DNA of 64,000 nt, from NCBI RefSeq assembly GCF_001269985.1, contig NZ_BBZB01000001.1:3100001-3164000 (forward strand), given 5' to 3'. Numbering within the stretch: the first letter of the stretch is position 1; every line of letters begins with the position of its first letter. A program made the translations under genes and the position numbers. The stretch comes from Pseudoalteromonas sp. '520P1 No. 423'. GTDB taxonomy: Bacteria; Pseudomonadota; Gammaproteobacteria; Enterobacterales; Alteromonadaceae. Shown one piece after another: positions 18,588-27,749 of this stretch. The notes beneath the pieces are model-generated. The model did no database searches. It saw only the letters and a list, made by a program, of their open reading frames with translations, and was not told where the DNA came from.

Positions 18588-19739
18588 TTATTTAACTAAA
18601 AACACCATCAGACCAGGGATAATAAAGAAACTACCTGCTACATAAAGTAAAGCTAATAATTTATTTTCAGTTCCTACGACAGCCAGTTTTTCAGCTGCTT
18701 TAATTGGTAAATCACGTAAGAAAGGTAAGCCATAAATTAATGCAACTGCAAATACATTAAACAGTAAGTGAACCAAAGCAATAGTCAGTGCCACTTCACT
18801 TGCAGCACCTGATATCGACGTTGCCGCAAGTAATGCTGTGATTGTTGTGCCAATGTTAGCACCTAACGTAAATGGGTAAATTTGTTTTGTCGTAAATACA
18901 CCACTACCCGCTAATGGGATCATTAAGCTCGTTGTTGTTGATGATGATTGTACCATAATCGTTACCGCAGTACCTGACGTGATACCTGCAACTGGACCAC
19001 GACCGATTGCATTGTGCAAAATTGTTTTAGCACGCCCTACCATAACTTTACGTAATACTTTTCCAAGTGACGTTACAGATACAAGAATAATAAAAATACC
19101 CACAACAACCATAGCTAAACCTAAGTTAGAACCAGGAATAAAATCTAATGTATCTTTAATAAAAGAAACTGTCGGTTTTGTTAAAGGTTTAATAAAGTTA
19201 AAGCTTTTTATCGACATATCAGTATCACCTACAAAGAAGTGAGATAAATACTGAGCGACATTTTGTAAGAAACCAAATGCAATTTCTAATGGTAAGAAGA
19301 TGACCACAGCTAGTAAATTAAAGAAATCATGAACGGTTGCAGCACTAAAAGCACGTTTAAATTCTTCTTTATCACGTACATGGCCTACGCTTACAATTGT
19401 ATTTGTAATGGTTGTACCAATATTTGCACCCATTACCATAGGAATTGCAATGCTAATTGGTAAACCACCTGCAACTAAGCCAACAATCACTGATGTGACT
19501 GTTGATGATGATTGCACAAGTGCAGTCGCTAACGCACCTAATAACAATGCAATAAAAGGGTTCGTTGCAAATTCAAATATTTCTTTGGCACCTTCAGTAC
19601 CACCAGAGAATAATTTAAAACCACTGCTTACAGTCCCTACGGCAACAAGCACCATATACACAAAAAATGCAACTGCAGCCCAATTAAAAACCTTTTTACT
19701 CATAGATACATCTGTCAATTGTTCAGTTCTACTACTCAT
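18588..19739 (-). CDS. Na+/phosphate cotransporter (NptA/PF02690 family)
   Basis: 383-residue inner-membrane protein with two inverted Na/Pi cotransporter repeats, each with the QSSS signature: ALVQSSSTVTSVIVGLVAGG with MGANIGTTITNT (first), and IMVQSSSTTTSLMIPLAGSG with LGANIGTTITALLAA (second). About eight to ten membrane segments. It imports phosphate with sodium, which suits a marine bacterium. A Pho box lies about 75 bases upstream, suggesting PhoB control. ATG 19739 has an AGGTG site; ATG 19703 is a weaker alternative. Confidence 0.9.
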   Translation of the reverse strand: MSSRTEQLTDVSMSKKVFNWAAVAFFVYMVLVAVGTVSSGFKLFSGGTEGAKEIFEFATNPFIALLLGALATALVQSSSTVTSVIVGLVAGGLPISIAIPMVMGANIGTTITNTIVSVGHVRDKEEFKRAFSAATVHDFFNLLAVVIFLPLEIAFGFLQNVAQYLSHFFVGDTDMSIKSFNFIKPLTKPTVSFIKDTLDFIPGSNLGLAMVVVGIFIILVSVTSLGKVLRKVMVGRAKTILHNAIGRGPVAGITSGTAVTIMVQSSSTTTSLMIPLAGSGVFTTKQIYPFTLGANIGTTITALLAATSISGAASEVALTIALVHLLFNVFAVALIYGLPFLRDLPIKAAEKLAVVGTENKLLALLYVAGSFFIIPGLMVFLVK

Positions 19740-19813
19740 ACTACACCTGTTTTCAACCGCCCCAATTATGACGATTTAATTAAATTTTTATGACCAGCGC
19801 ATTTAACCAAAGG

Positions 19814-19834
19814 TTTATGACAGAAATATTACAG
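19814..19834 (-). promoter_or_regulatory. Pho box (PhoB site) before the Na/Pi transporter
   Basis: On the minus strand two direct repeats in 11-base phase, CTGTAATATTT then CTGTCATAAA, against the known consensus CTGTCATAAATCTGTCAT. A TTAAAT -10 element at 19806-19801 lies 10 bases past the 18-base core, as in Pho promoters where the box replaces the -35. Confidence 0.72.
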
Positions 19835-19919
19835 TTAGATATTAAAAGATCCTTTTTTGAAAAAAATTACAATTCCCAACAAAATCCAACACTATTATTC
19901 ACCTTTTTTACTTATACTT

Positions 19920-20091
19920 ATACCATTTAGTTAATTAACTGATTACTCAGCGGGAATTTAAAGCGCTTTTAGCAAAGCATTGGTTGTAGACAATGGTTAT
20001 TCCCTTATCAATATCAATAACGCAGCGTAAAGGGCTTTGAAACCCGCCTAAAAGGAAATTCTGAGTGGTACTTAATTATCGGAATCGGTAT
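19920..20091 (-). repeat. MITE-like repeat, copy 2 (short form)
   Basis: On the minus strand it runs from ATACCGATTCC to TAAATGGTAT. Its core (GCGTTATTGATATTGA, GGGAATAACCATTGTC, GCTTTAAATTCCCGCTGAG) aligns with the copy at 17799-18059, in the opposite orientation. It contains no reading frame. It occupies most of the 383-base gap between the phosphate transporter and the small lipoprotein gene. Confidence 0.65.
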
Positions 20092-20122
20092 GACTGACAA
20101 ACTTTAAAGGAGAAAATGTAAA

Positions 20123-20344
20123 ATGAAAAATTCAATTAAGTTATTTAGCCTAATTATATTGAGCATTCAATTAACTGCATGTGCTCAAGATCCTTTTTGG
20201 ATAATAAGAGCAGTTGAAGCTCAAAAAGAACTCGCCAGTAATTGTAAAGCCGGCACAATTAAACAAATGCGCGCTTGTAGCTTAGAGAAAGAGCAACAAG
20301 TAACTCAAATCACTAGAAATATAGATAATGCTAAAAAACACTAA
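20123..20344 (+). CDS. Small predicted lipoprotein
   Basis: 73 residues. A signal peptide with lipobox LTAC puts the mature cysteine near residue 20, leaving a ~54-residue mature chain that is charged and helical, with two further cysteines (SNCKAG, MRACSLEKE). An AAAGGAG site is present at 20106-20112. I do not recognise a family. It lies between the MITE copy 2 and rnhA and may have its own promoter near the repeat edge. Confidence 0.6.
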   Translation: MKNSIKLFSLIILSIQLTACAQDPFWIIRAVEAQKELASNCKAGTIKQMRACSLEKEQQVTQITRNIDNAKKH

Positions 20345-20424
20345 ATACAGCTTTGACAACTTCGCTTTTTAAGACAAAATACCTAAGACATTAATGTTAA
20401 ACATATCCCTAAGGTATCAAATTC

Positions 20425-21222
20425 GTGGCAAAGAAATTTTATGTAGTATGGCAAGGTAGAAAAACCGGTATTTTTAATGATTGGGCCACGTGTAAGCAAC
20501 AAATTGAAAAGTACTCTGGTGCACAATACAAATCTTTCCCCACTTTAGATGAAGCTCAAGAGGCTTTTTCAAGTTCTTCATCTAGTAATAGTACAGCTAA
20601 AAGTGCCAGTGGCACCACTGCAAATGGCCCAAAGAAACGTATTAATACAAATGGCGTTAAAACATACACAGCCAAAGAAATTGATGCTATGGATATCAAT
20701 ACTAAAATATATACCGATGGTGGCTGTGAGCCAAACCCTGGCAAAGCAGGCTCAGGCATAGCGGTATATCGCGATGAAAAAATAGATGAACTTTGGTACG
20801 GTTTATTTAATTCATATGGGACTAATAATACAGCTGAATTAAATGCGCTACATTACGCAATGCGTATAGCCGATCATGAAAGCAAACAAGGCAAAAGCAT
20901 CGCTATTTTTTGTGATTCAAAGTATTCAATTCAATGCATTACACAATGGGCAGCTGGCTGGCAGAAAAAAGGTTGGAAAAAGCCATCTGGTGAAATCAAA
21001 AATCTTGAACTTATTAAACAAATGTTTGCTTTATACAGTGCGATTAAAAGTAAAGTACAGATTTTACATGTAAATGGTCACGTTGGCGTTGAAGGCAATG
21101 AGTTAGCGGATCGTATGTCTATTATCGCAATAGACAAAAGGGAAGAAGGCTTTAAACTTTATAATGAAGATAAAAGTAAACCTATCAATTTAAAAGCTTT
21201 ATTATCTTTACGTAATGGTTAA
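20425..21222 (+). CDS. rnhA: Ribonuclease HI with N-terminal viroplasmin/HBD domain
   Basis: 265-residue RNase H of the two-domain, eukaryotic-like type. Residues ~1-50 form the caulimovirus viroplasmin-like RNA/DNA hybrid-binding domain (KKFYVVWQGRKTGIFNDW, YKSFPTLDEAQEAF). A serine-rich linker follows (~52-65), then the catalytic domain with acidic residues in IYTDGGCEPNPGKAGSG, NTAELNALHYAM, IFCDSKYSIQCI and HVGVEGNELADRM. It removes RNA from RNA/DNA hybrids such as R-loops. Start GTG 20425 follows an AAGG site. The short one-domain RNase HI may be encoded elsewhere. Confidence 0.92.
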   Translation: MAKKFYVVWQGRKTGIFNDWATCKQQIEKYSGAQYKSFPTLDEAQEAFSSSSSSNSTAKSASGTTANGPKKRINTNGVKTYTAKEIDAMDINTKIYTDGGCEPNPGKAGSGIAVYRDEKIDELWYGLFNSYGTNNTAELNALHYAMRIADHESKQGKSIAIFCDSKYSIQCITQWAAGWQKKGWKKPSGEIKNLELIKQMFALYSAIKSKVQILHVNGHVGVEGNELADRMSIIAIDKREEGFKLYNEDKSKPINLKALLSLRNG

Positions 21223-21308
21223 ATCACTTAAAAAATGATTTTTATCTGTTAGATTCACGATAAAACACTTTGGGAATCACACTCTTTATTTATCTCATTT
21301 AGCGAGTA

Positions 21309-21334
21309 AAAAAGGAAGCATACACTTCCTTTTA
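21309..21334. terminator. Terminator between rnhA and the M13 peptidase
   Basis: AAAGGAAG, loop CATACA, CTTCCTTTT. It suits rnhA and possibly the converging peptidase gene. A second hairpin, GAGTGGT/ACCACTC at 21354-21376, lies just after the peptidase stop but lacks a T-run. Confidence 0.6.
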
Positions 21335-21386
21335 CATTACTGTTTTTGCCACAGAGTGGTTTAAATAAAACCACTCGGTAGGTTTA

Positions 21387-23459
21387 TTACCAAATTTTCA
21401 CGCGTTTCTCAGGTGCGATATACATAGCATCGCCTTTCTTGATATCAAATGCTTCATAGAATTCATTCATATTAGAAAGTGAACCAAGCGCTCTAAACTC
21501 ACCTGGTGAATGCGGGTCAGTTGCTACGCGATTACGCATTGACGCTTCTACAATTTTTGAACGCCAAATTTGCGCATAACCCATAAAGAACCTTTGATCG
21601 CCCGTTAAGCCATCAATTACCGGTGCTTCTTGACCATTTAAAGATGCTTTATAAGCTTTGTATGCGATAGTCACACCAGATAAATCACCGATGTTCTCAC
21701 CTAATGTTAATTCACCATTAACTGTTAAGTCTTCAAATACATGATACTTACTATATTGATCAACTAAAGACTTAGTACGTTTAGCAAACTCAGCTAAATC
21801 TTGCTCAGACCACCAGTTACGTAAATTACCCTCTGCATCATATTTACTGCCTTGATCATCAAACCCGTGACCCATTTCGTGACCAATTACCGCACCAATA
21901 CCGCCATAGTTAACTGCATCATCTGCTGCCATATTAAAGAATGGAGGTTGTAAAATTGCAGCAGGAAATACGATTTCATTGACTGTAGGGTTATAGTAAG
22001 CATTCACTGTTTGTGGGGTCATACCCCACTCCCATTTACGAATAGGTCCACCTAATTTTTCTAATTGTTTTTTATGACCTAATTTTGCTGAGCGCATAAT
22101 ATTGCCAACAAGATCGTCAGCTTTAATTTCAAGCTCTGAATAATCCTCCCACTTATCTGGGTAACCAATTTTTGGTGTGAAAGCGGCTAATTTAACATGT
22201 GCTGACTTTTTAGTATCTTCAGACATCCATTCTAAATCAGTGATACTTTCACCATAAGAAGAACGTAAATTTTCAACTAACGTGCTCATACGAGACTTAG
22301 CTTCAGCAGTAAAGTGACGCCCAACATATACTTTACCAATCACTTCACCTAAATTGCTATTTACCACACTTACACCACGTTTCCATTGTGGGCGCTGTTC
22401 TTTGCGACCGCTCAATTGCTTAGAAAAGAAGTCAAAGTTTTCATTATCTAAGTCAGCAGTTAAATAGCCCGCTCCTGCACTTAATGCATGGAAAGTTAAA
22501 TATGCTTGCCAATCAGCAATACTGGTATCAGCAAATATGTCACCAAAACCTTTAACAAAATCAGGTTGATTGATAATAATATCTTTTTGTGCTGCAACGC
22601 CTTGCGCTTCTAAGTAAAGGTCCCAGTTAAATTTATCTGTGATCGTATTTAAATTTGCTGTTTCAAATTTATTATAGCGTTTTTCGCTGTCACGGGTTTG
22701 AACACGTGTCCAATGAAAATCAGCTAATTTGGTTTCAAGCGCCATAATGGTTTTTGCTGCAGCTGCACCGTCTTTTAACCCAGCTAACACAAACATTTTT
22801 TCAATATGAGCAACATAACCTTCACGTAATTTCGCGTAGCGTTCGGTTTCATTAAAGTAATAATCTTTATCCGGTAAACCTAAACCATTTTGCCAGATAT
22901 GTGTTGCATAACGACTTGAGTCTTTTGCATCAACACTAATATAAAATGCTAATGGATTATTAATGCCTATCTTTTGTGTTTCACCAAAGAATGTTGCTAA
23001 TGTATTTTTGTCTTTTAGATTTGTAATTTGATCTAAAATGGCTTGAACTGGTTTAATGCCAGCAGCATTTCTTGCCTCAGTATCCATGTAAGAACGGAAT
23101 AAATCAGCTACTTTTTGCTCATCAGTACCAAACTTTAGATCTTTTGTTGCTGCTAATTCTTCAATAATGGCTTTTACATCATTATCTGCTTTATCACGTA
23201 AATCATAAAAAGATCCGATTGCAGTCTTGTCACCTGGAATTTCAGTATTTTTTAGCCAGCCACCATTAATATGCTGATAAAAGTTATCTTGTGCACGAAC
23301 ACTTGTGTCCATATTTGCTTTTTCAATACCAGAAGCTAAAGCCGTTTTTTTTATTTCTGTTGGCGCTGTTTTAGCTGTTTGTGTTGAAGTGCTTGTTTCA
23401 TTACAAGCAGCTACAAATAATAAAGATGTGCATAATGCACCTGTTATTATATTTTTCAT
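21387..23459 (-). CDS. M13-family zinc metallopeptidase lipoprotein (PepO-like)
   Basis: 690 residues. A signal peptide with VAAC lipobox places it as a lipoprotein, probably in the periplasm or on the outer membrane. M13 hallmarks: RAQDNFYQHINGGWLKNTEIP near the N-terminus, NAYYNPTVNEIVFPAAILQPPFF, GAVIGHEMGHGFDDQGS (zinc HExxH) and TLGENIGDLSGVTIAY (third zinc ligand), ending with NMNEFYEAFDIKKGDAMYIAPEKRVKIW. The family (neprilysin/PepO) cleaves oligopeptides. A longer frame begins at 23549, but ATG 23459 has a GGGA site and gives the signal peptide. Confidence 0.92.
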   Translation of the reverse strand: MKNIITGALCTSLLFVAACNETSTSTQTAKTAPTEIKKTALASGIEKANMDTSVRAQDNFYQHINGGWLKNTEIPGDKTAIGSFYDLRDKADNDVKAIIEELAATKDLKFGTDEQKVADLFRSYMDTEARNAAGIKPVQAILDQITNLKDKNTLATFFGETQKIGINNPLAFYISVDAKDSSRYATHIWQNGLGLPDKDYYFNETERYAKLREGYVAHIEKMFVLAGLKDGAAAAKTIMALETKLADFHWTRVQTRDSEKRYNKFETANLNTITDKFNWDLYLEAQGVAAQKDIIINQPDFVKGFGDIFADTSIADWQAYLTFHALSAGAGYLTADLDNENFDFFSKQLSGRKEQRPQWKRGVSVVNSNLGEVIGKVYVGRHFTAEAKSRMSTLVENLRSSYGESITDLEWMSEDTKKSAHVKLAAFTPKIGYPDKWEDYSELEIKADDLVGNIMRSAKLGHKKQLEKLGGPIRKWEWGMTPQTVNAYYNPTVNEIVFPAAILQPPFFNMAADDAVNYGGIGAVIGHEMGHGFDDQGSKYDAEGNLRNWWSEQDLAEFAKRTKSLVDQYSKYHVFEDLTVNGELTLGENIGDLSGVTIAYKAYKASLNGQEAPVIDGLTGDQRFFMGYAQIWRSKIVEASMRNRVATDPHSPGEFRALGSLSNMNEFYEAFDIKKGDAMYIAPEKRVKIW

Positions 23460-23668
23460 TGCAATTCCCATGGCGTTTTTATTTATGAATACATTTATTA
23501 ACAATTGATCATAATGATGCACTCTTCCAATTACCATAGTAAGACACATCTGTTTACATTATTAGTTAAATTTGGCTGTAAGCATAGTGTGACAACGTGT
23601 AAATTCACAAACTAAAAAGACCCCATAAGGAGCCTTTTATCTATCACTAAATTTTAAGTATTGACTAC

Positions 23669-24010
23669 TTAGCCTTCTAATAAAGCATCAGTTTTTGCAG
23701 CACAAATAAAGTCATTTTTGTGTAGACCATTAATAGCATGAGTCCAATATGTAACGGTTACTTTGCCCCATTCAGTTAAAATACCTGGGTGGTGAAACTC
23801 TTCTTCAGCAAGTTCCGCTACTTTATTAGTAAATGCGAGTGCTAGCTTGAAGTTTTTAAATTTAAACTCACGTTCAAGTTGCATTACACCATCTTTTACA
23901 ACAGGTACCCAATCAGGGATCATTTTAATTAATGTTGCTAATTCTTCATCTGAAACTTGAGGTGCATCAGCACGACACGCTTCACATTTTTGTGCACTTA
24001 AATCAGACAT
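23669..24010 (-). CDS. phhB: Pterin-4a-carbinolamine dehydratase
   Basis: 113 residues. Recycles the 4a-hydroxy-tetrahydropterin made by phenylalanine hydroxylase. Family motifs: [46 protein letters not shown], with the catalytic histidine pair, then [25 protein letters not shown]. It starts 10 bases after phhA ends, so the two are co-transcribed, as in Pseudomonas. Confidence 0.95.
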   Translation of the reverse strand: MSDLSAQKCEACRADAPQVSDEELATLIKMIPDWVPVVKDGVMQLEREFKFKNFKLALAFTNKVAELAEEEFHHPGILTEWGKVTVTYWTHAINGLHKNDFICAAKTDALLEG

Positions 24011-24020
24011 TCTTTATCCT

Positions 24021-24818
24021 TTAACTTGCTAGTTTTTCTTTTGGTTCAAATAATGGCTTATGTAGCCCTAATGCTTTTGCTTTTTCAACTAATGACATTA
24101 AATCCATATTTGATATATCAAATAGGTCATCAATCGAGTTTATAGTGTGGTAAATAGGTTGCATAATATCAATGCGGTATGGTGTACGTAATACGTTAAC
24201 AACCTCTAATGGCACAATTTTAGCCTCCCCAGAGTAAACATATTGTGTTTCGCCTGGACTTGATAACACACCACCGCCATAAATACGGATTTGATCGTTA
24301 ACCATCATTAAACCGAATTCAATAGTGAACCAGTAAAGTCGCGCTAAATAAATACGGTCTTTTTTATTTGCTTGTAAGCCAATTTGACCATATTTATGTG
24401 TAAAATCTGCAAACGATTTATTTGTCAGCATGCCACAGTGACCAAAAATTTCATGAAAAATATCGGGTTCTTTTAAATAATCAAATTCTTCTCTACTACG
24501 GATAAAAGTAGCGACAGGAAATTTTTTGTTTGCAAGCAATTCAAAAAACTTATCGAAACTGATTAATGCAGGAACAGGTTCACATTGCCAACCGGTAGAT
24601 TCGCGTAAAACTTTGCTTACATCTTCTAATTGTGGAATTTTATCTGTTGGCAAATTTAGAAGTTTTAACCCAGCCATATATTCATCACAGGCTTTTCCTT
24701 CTATGCACTTTAATTGACGCGTAATCAATTCTGACCAAATTGCATTTTCTTCGTCGCTCCAATTTATAAAACCATTTTCATCTGGCTCTTTGGAAATATA
24801 CTGACTTACTTTAGACAT
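24021..24818 (-). CDS. phhA: Phenylalanine-4-hydroxylase
   Basis: Iron- and tetrahydropterin-dependent conversion of phenylalanine to tyrosine; the first step of aromatic amino acid catabolism or an alternative tyrosine source. 265 residues, the bacterial monodomain form without a regulatory ACT domain. Iron ligands are in DIFHEIFGHCGML (two His) and WFTIEFGLM (Glu). Other motifs: ATFIRSREEFDYLKEPD and YGGGVLSSPGETQY. ATG 24818 follows AAAAGG; the longer frame from 24875 lacks a site. The window edge also carries tyrA, so two routes to tyrosine exist here. Confidence 0.95.
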   Translation of the reverse strand: MSKVSQYISKEPDENGFINWSDEENAIWSELITRQLKCIEGKACDEYMAGLKLLNLPTDKIPQLEDVSKVLRESTGWQCEPVPALISFDKFFELLANKKFPVATFIRSREEFDYLKEPDIFHEIFGHCGMLTNKSFADFTHKYGQIGLQANKKDRIYLARLYWFTIEFGLMMVNDQIRIYGGGVLSSPGETQYVYSGEAKIVPLEVVNVLRTPYRIDIMQPIYHTINSIDDLFDISNMDLMSLVEKAKALGLHKPLFEPKEKLAS

Positions 24819-25125
24819 GTTCAGCCTTTTTAATAATTCTTTTTTGGCAGCGCTGATTATAAAAATGCGCTCCAACTTGTTAAGAACATATTATTTTAAA
24901 GCTAAGAAATTATTAACCCCCAAGAGTTAATTTGAAAAGCAAGAAACACCTCACTTTGTAATGAATTACATACAAAAAAGGAAACAAAAGATTACAGCCA
25001 TAAAAAACAGGTCGTACAGAGGGTTTATTAGTAAGCTTTACTATACAAAAAATCAACTCTGTTTCTAATATAAAGAAGTGTTATCTAATCTATTAAAATT
25101 GCCACAATATTAATTAAATTTTTGA
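24819..25125 (-). promoter_or_regulatory. phhA upstream region with likely promoter
   Basis: 307 bases without a gene between the ycjF stop and phhA. On the minus strand a perfect TATAAT lies at 24861-24856, about 40 bases before the phhA ATG, with only a weak -35. Two inverted repeats lie further up: TTAAC-N8-GTTAA (24911-24928) and TGTAATGAATTACA (24957-24970). They could be operators; I cannot assign a regulator. No clear ycjF terminator is seen. Confidence 0.35.
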
Positions 25126-26169
25126 CTAATCTCTTTTACTTATCCCTTTAACTAATAATGACATTGAGTTTGCTAACAGCTTTCTTTTATTTTCTAAACA
25201 AGGCACTGGTCGACTTAGTTCCATAGCCTTATAGCCAATTCGAGTTGTGAAAATACCTGCGCTTATTCCTTGGCCTGCTCTTGCAGATATTTTTCCTGCC
25301 AATTCAGCACCCAAAGCTGTTGTTGCTAAGTCTGAAACCAATTCAGCACTACCGGCAAATAACATTTGCTTTGCTAATAAACGATAAAGTTTTATTCGAC
25401 TCAGATATCCTAAAGGAATACCATATACTTTTGCGATACTTTCAATCAATTTCGTACCACGCCATAAAACAGCAGCCATATCTACTAATGCAATTGGGCT
25501 TAACGCGACCATTAAGCCTGATTCTAATGCGTATTTATTTATCAACTTTTGTGCATTTTCGTCTTGTTTAGTTAATACAGTATTACTATAAAGCGTCATC
25601 ACTTCTTTGTCGGTATGATGCGGCTCAAGCGTATTTTTAAATTCAATAAATCCTAGTATTTCTTGGTGTTGATTTAATTTATTAAGCCAACTTATTGCCT
25701 CACCTATTTGTTGTGAGTGAAGTAGCCTATTGGCATCAGTACGCTGTAATTGATTTGACTTTAACCTTTTAAGTTGTCGATATTCTTTTATAAATACTTT
25801 AGAAATCAAACCTAACGCGCTTACAATTAGTGCACTGTATAAACAGCCTAATATAAGTGAGCTGTTAAAGCTTTGGTATACGGTTAAACCAAGCTCTGCA
25901 ATAATTAAAGTAACTAAGCTCAATACAAATGTTTTTTTAAGCAATGAACTTGGTTTATTTTTATATACACTTTCCATATTTGGCGCATTCTCATCACTAG
26001 GCTCACTTTCCATATCATATAGATCGCTTTCGTTGAAATGTTCAGTATCATCATCAATCTTAGCACCTGTTTGTAATGTCTCTGCTGACTCAAGTAACTG
26101 CGCAACATCATCTTGTGCTAAAGTTTCAATTACCCGACCTTGTTGGTAGACTGTTTTATTTGAATTCAC
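25126..26169 (-). CDS. ycjF: YcjF-family (DUF697/TIGR01620) inner-membrane protein
   Basis: 347 residues. The N-terminal ~75 residues are acidic and probably cytoplasmic. Two adjacent membrane helices follow (~77-125: TFVLSLVTLIIAELGLTVY and LILGCLYSALIVSALGLISKVF), then a C-terminal DUF697 domain with hydrophobic stretches (LVALSPIALVDMAAVLWRG). The start is GTG 26169 with AGGA upstream. It follows ycjX by 47 bases. The ycjX-ycjF pair next to psp genes is conserved in gammaproteobacteria and is induced with them in E. coli; the biochemical role is unknown. Confidence 0.88.
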   Translation of the reverse strand: MNSNKTVYQQGRVIETLAQDDVAQLLESAETLQTGAKIDDDTEHFNESDLYDMESEPSDENAPNMESVYKNKPSSLLKKTFVLSLVTLIIAELGLTVYQSFNSSLILGCLYSALIVSALGLISKVFIKEYRQLKRLKSNQLQRTDANRLLHSQQIGEAISWLNKLNQHQEILGFIEFKNTLEPHHTDKEVMTLYSNTVLTKQDENAQKLINKYALESGLMVALSPIALVDMAAVLWRGTKLIESIAKVYGIPLGYLSRIKLYRLLAKQMLFAGSAELVSDLATTALGAELAGKISARAGQGISAGIFTTRIGYKAMELSRPVPCLENKRKLLANSMSLLVKGISKRD

Positions 26170-26216
26170 CGAGTGTTCCTTTAATTAATTCATTTATCTC
26201 AAAATAATGAGGGGCT

Positions 26217-27665
26217 TTACTTTAATTTGTCACCTAATAAAAATTCACATACATGATCTAAGCGCACATGCCTTAAATTATTATCGGGTGTTAATTGAGG
26301 ATAAAATTCTGGAAATGAAAATCCCTGTTTTGGCCATTCGTGTTGGCTAAGCGCTCTCATTGGTGGTTGTGCGGGTAAATAGGTCATCCATTGACCGCTT
26401 TGCATTTCTTTACCATAAATACACTTTATAACTACATTATTCTTATCTTTAACTTCTACCGATTTTGTTGCACAAATTGATGACATAGCCATAGTTTCAA
26501 CTTCAACACCGTTAAATTTAAGCTCATTTTGAGCTTGTTGCACAATACTATTTAATAATATTGCCAAGTCTTTGTGATGCTCTGAACTTAAATGATCTGA
26601 TTTATTTGCAGCAAATAAGAGTTTATCTATTTTTGGTGAAAACAATCGTTTTATAAAACTCGATTGACCATAATTAAAATGTTCAAGAAGTTGCTCAATT
26701 GCCCTACCTTGCTCTGCTAATACCTCTGAGCCTTGCGTTAACACTGTTAATAAATCAACTAATATGATTTGACGATCAAATCGACAAAAATAATTTTGGT
26801 AAAAAGGTGTAACAACTTCTTTAATATACGCCTGATAACGTTTTTTCAGATGCGCTAAATTTGAACCTTCAACAACGGTAGTTTCATTATTAATATTTAC
26901 AGGGAAAAACATTAATAAGGGAGCGCCATCTAAGTCACCTGGGATCAACATACGACCAGGCTGTAATATTGTCAATTTTGCGTCTTTTTTAAAGCGTTTT
27001 AACAGCATTTTATACATTGATGCAATTTGTGCTAATTTAGATTCTTCAACGGGTGCATTTAAATCTAATGACGCTAGTTGTTCTTGTAATTCACTTGCAT
27101 ATTGTGCTCTAGGATTTTGCTGTAAAAGTGCTAACTGCTGACTACTCCACTGCTCAAAATTGAGCGATAACATAGGTAAATCCATCAACCACTCACCTGG
27201 GTAGTCAATTAAATCAATAATAAGCGTTGATGAATCACTAATTTGACCACGGATACCTGAATTTGGCTGATATTTTAGCGCTAACCTTAGGGTATTTATT
27301 CTTTGTGTTGATTCAGGCCAATTTGGTTGCTCATCTTTAAGTGATGCTAATGCATTTTGATAAGGAAATGTGGGTAGCGCTAATGCGTCTTGCGGTACTG
27401 ATTTCGCTGCGATCAGCCTTTCACTCTGAACAACTTCAAAAAAAGGTAAATTTTCTTTAGTAGCCTTCATAGTAAGTTGCTCTGCCAAAGCGGTTATAAA
27501 TGCTGTTTTACCACTTCGACTGAAACCTGTGACAGCTAACGTAATATGCTGATCTAAGCTACGATGCAACATTTGATGCGCTTGATGTTTCAGCTTTTTA
27601 GCACTATTAGAATTAAGTTGTGAATTGATTGAAGAACTAACTGTATTAATTAATTTATTTAACAT
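26217..27665 (-). CDS. ycjX: YcjX-family (DUF463) P-loop NTPase
   Basis: 482 residues with a P-loop near the N-terminus (TGFSRSGKTAFITAL, ~46-60) and a Walker-B-like segment (LIIDLIDYPGEWL). The family is described as stress-related GTPase-like ATPases. A basic, amphipathic N-terminus (LKHQAHQMLHRSLDQHI) precedes the P-loop. It sits 84 bases after pspC and directly before ycjF, so it probably belongs to the PspF-driven membrane-stress transcription unit. Confidence 0.9.
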   Translation of the reverse strand: MLNKLINTVSSSINSQLNSNSAKKLKHQAHQMLHRSLDQHITLAVTGFSRSGKTAFITALAEQLTMKATKENLPFFEVVQSERLIAAKSVPQDALALPTFPYQNALASLKDEQPNWPESTQRINTLRLALKYQPNSGIRGQISDSSTLIIDLIDYPGEWLMDLPMLSLNFEQWSSQQLALLQQNPRAQYASELQEQLASLDLNAPVEESKLAQIASMYKMLLKRFKKDAKLTILQPGRMLIPGDLDGAPLLMFFPVNINNETTVVEGSNLAHLKKRYQAYIKEVVTPFYQNYFCRFDRQIILVDLLTVLTQGSEVLAEQGRAIEQLLEHFNYGQSSFIKRLFSPKIDKLLFAANKSDHLSSEHHKDLAILLNSIVQQAQNELKFNGVEVETMAMSSICATKSVEVKDKNNVVIKCIYGKEMQSGQWMTYLPAQPPMRALSQHEWPKQGFSFPEFYPQLTPDNNLRHVRLDHVCEFLLGDKLK

Positions 27666-27749
27666 ACATAGCCAATGCCATTAACTAAAATACCCAAGCC
27701 ATTTTATAGTATGGTTTGGGTATCTATACGCCTGATGGCATTAAATTCC

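Noticed and set aside
24957..24970. TyrR/PhhR box upstream of phhA
   Set aside because: Half-sites TGTAA and TTACA are separated by 4 bases rather than the 8 implied by the TGTAAA-N6-TTTACA consensus.
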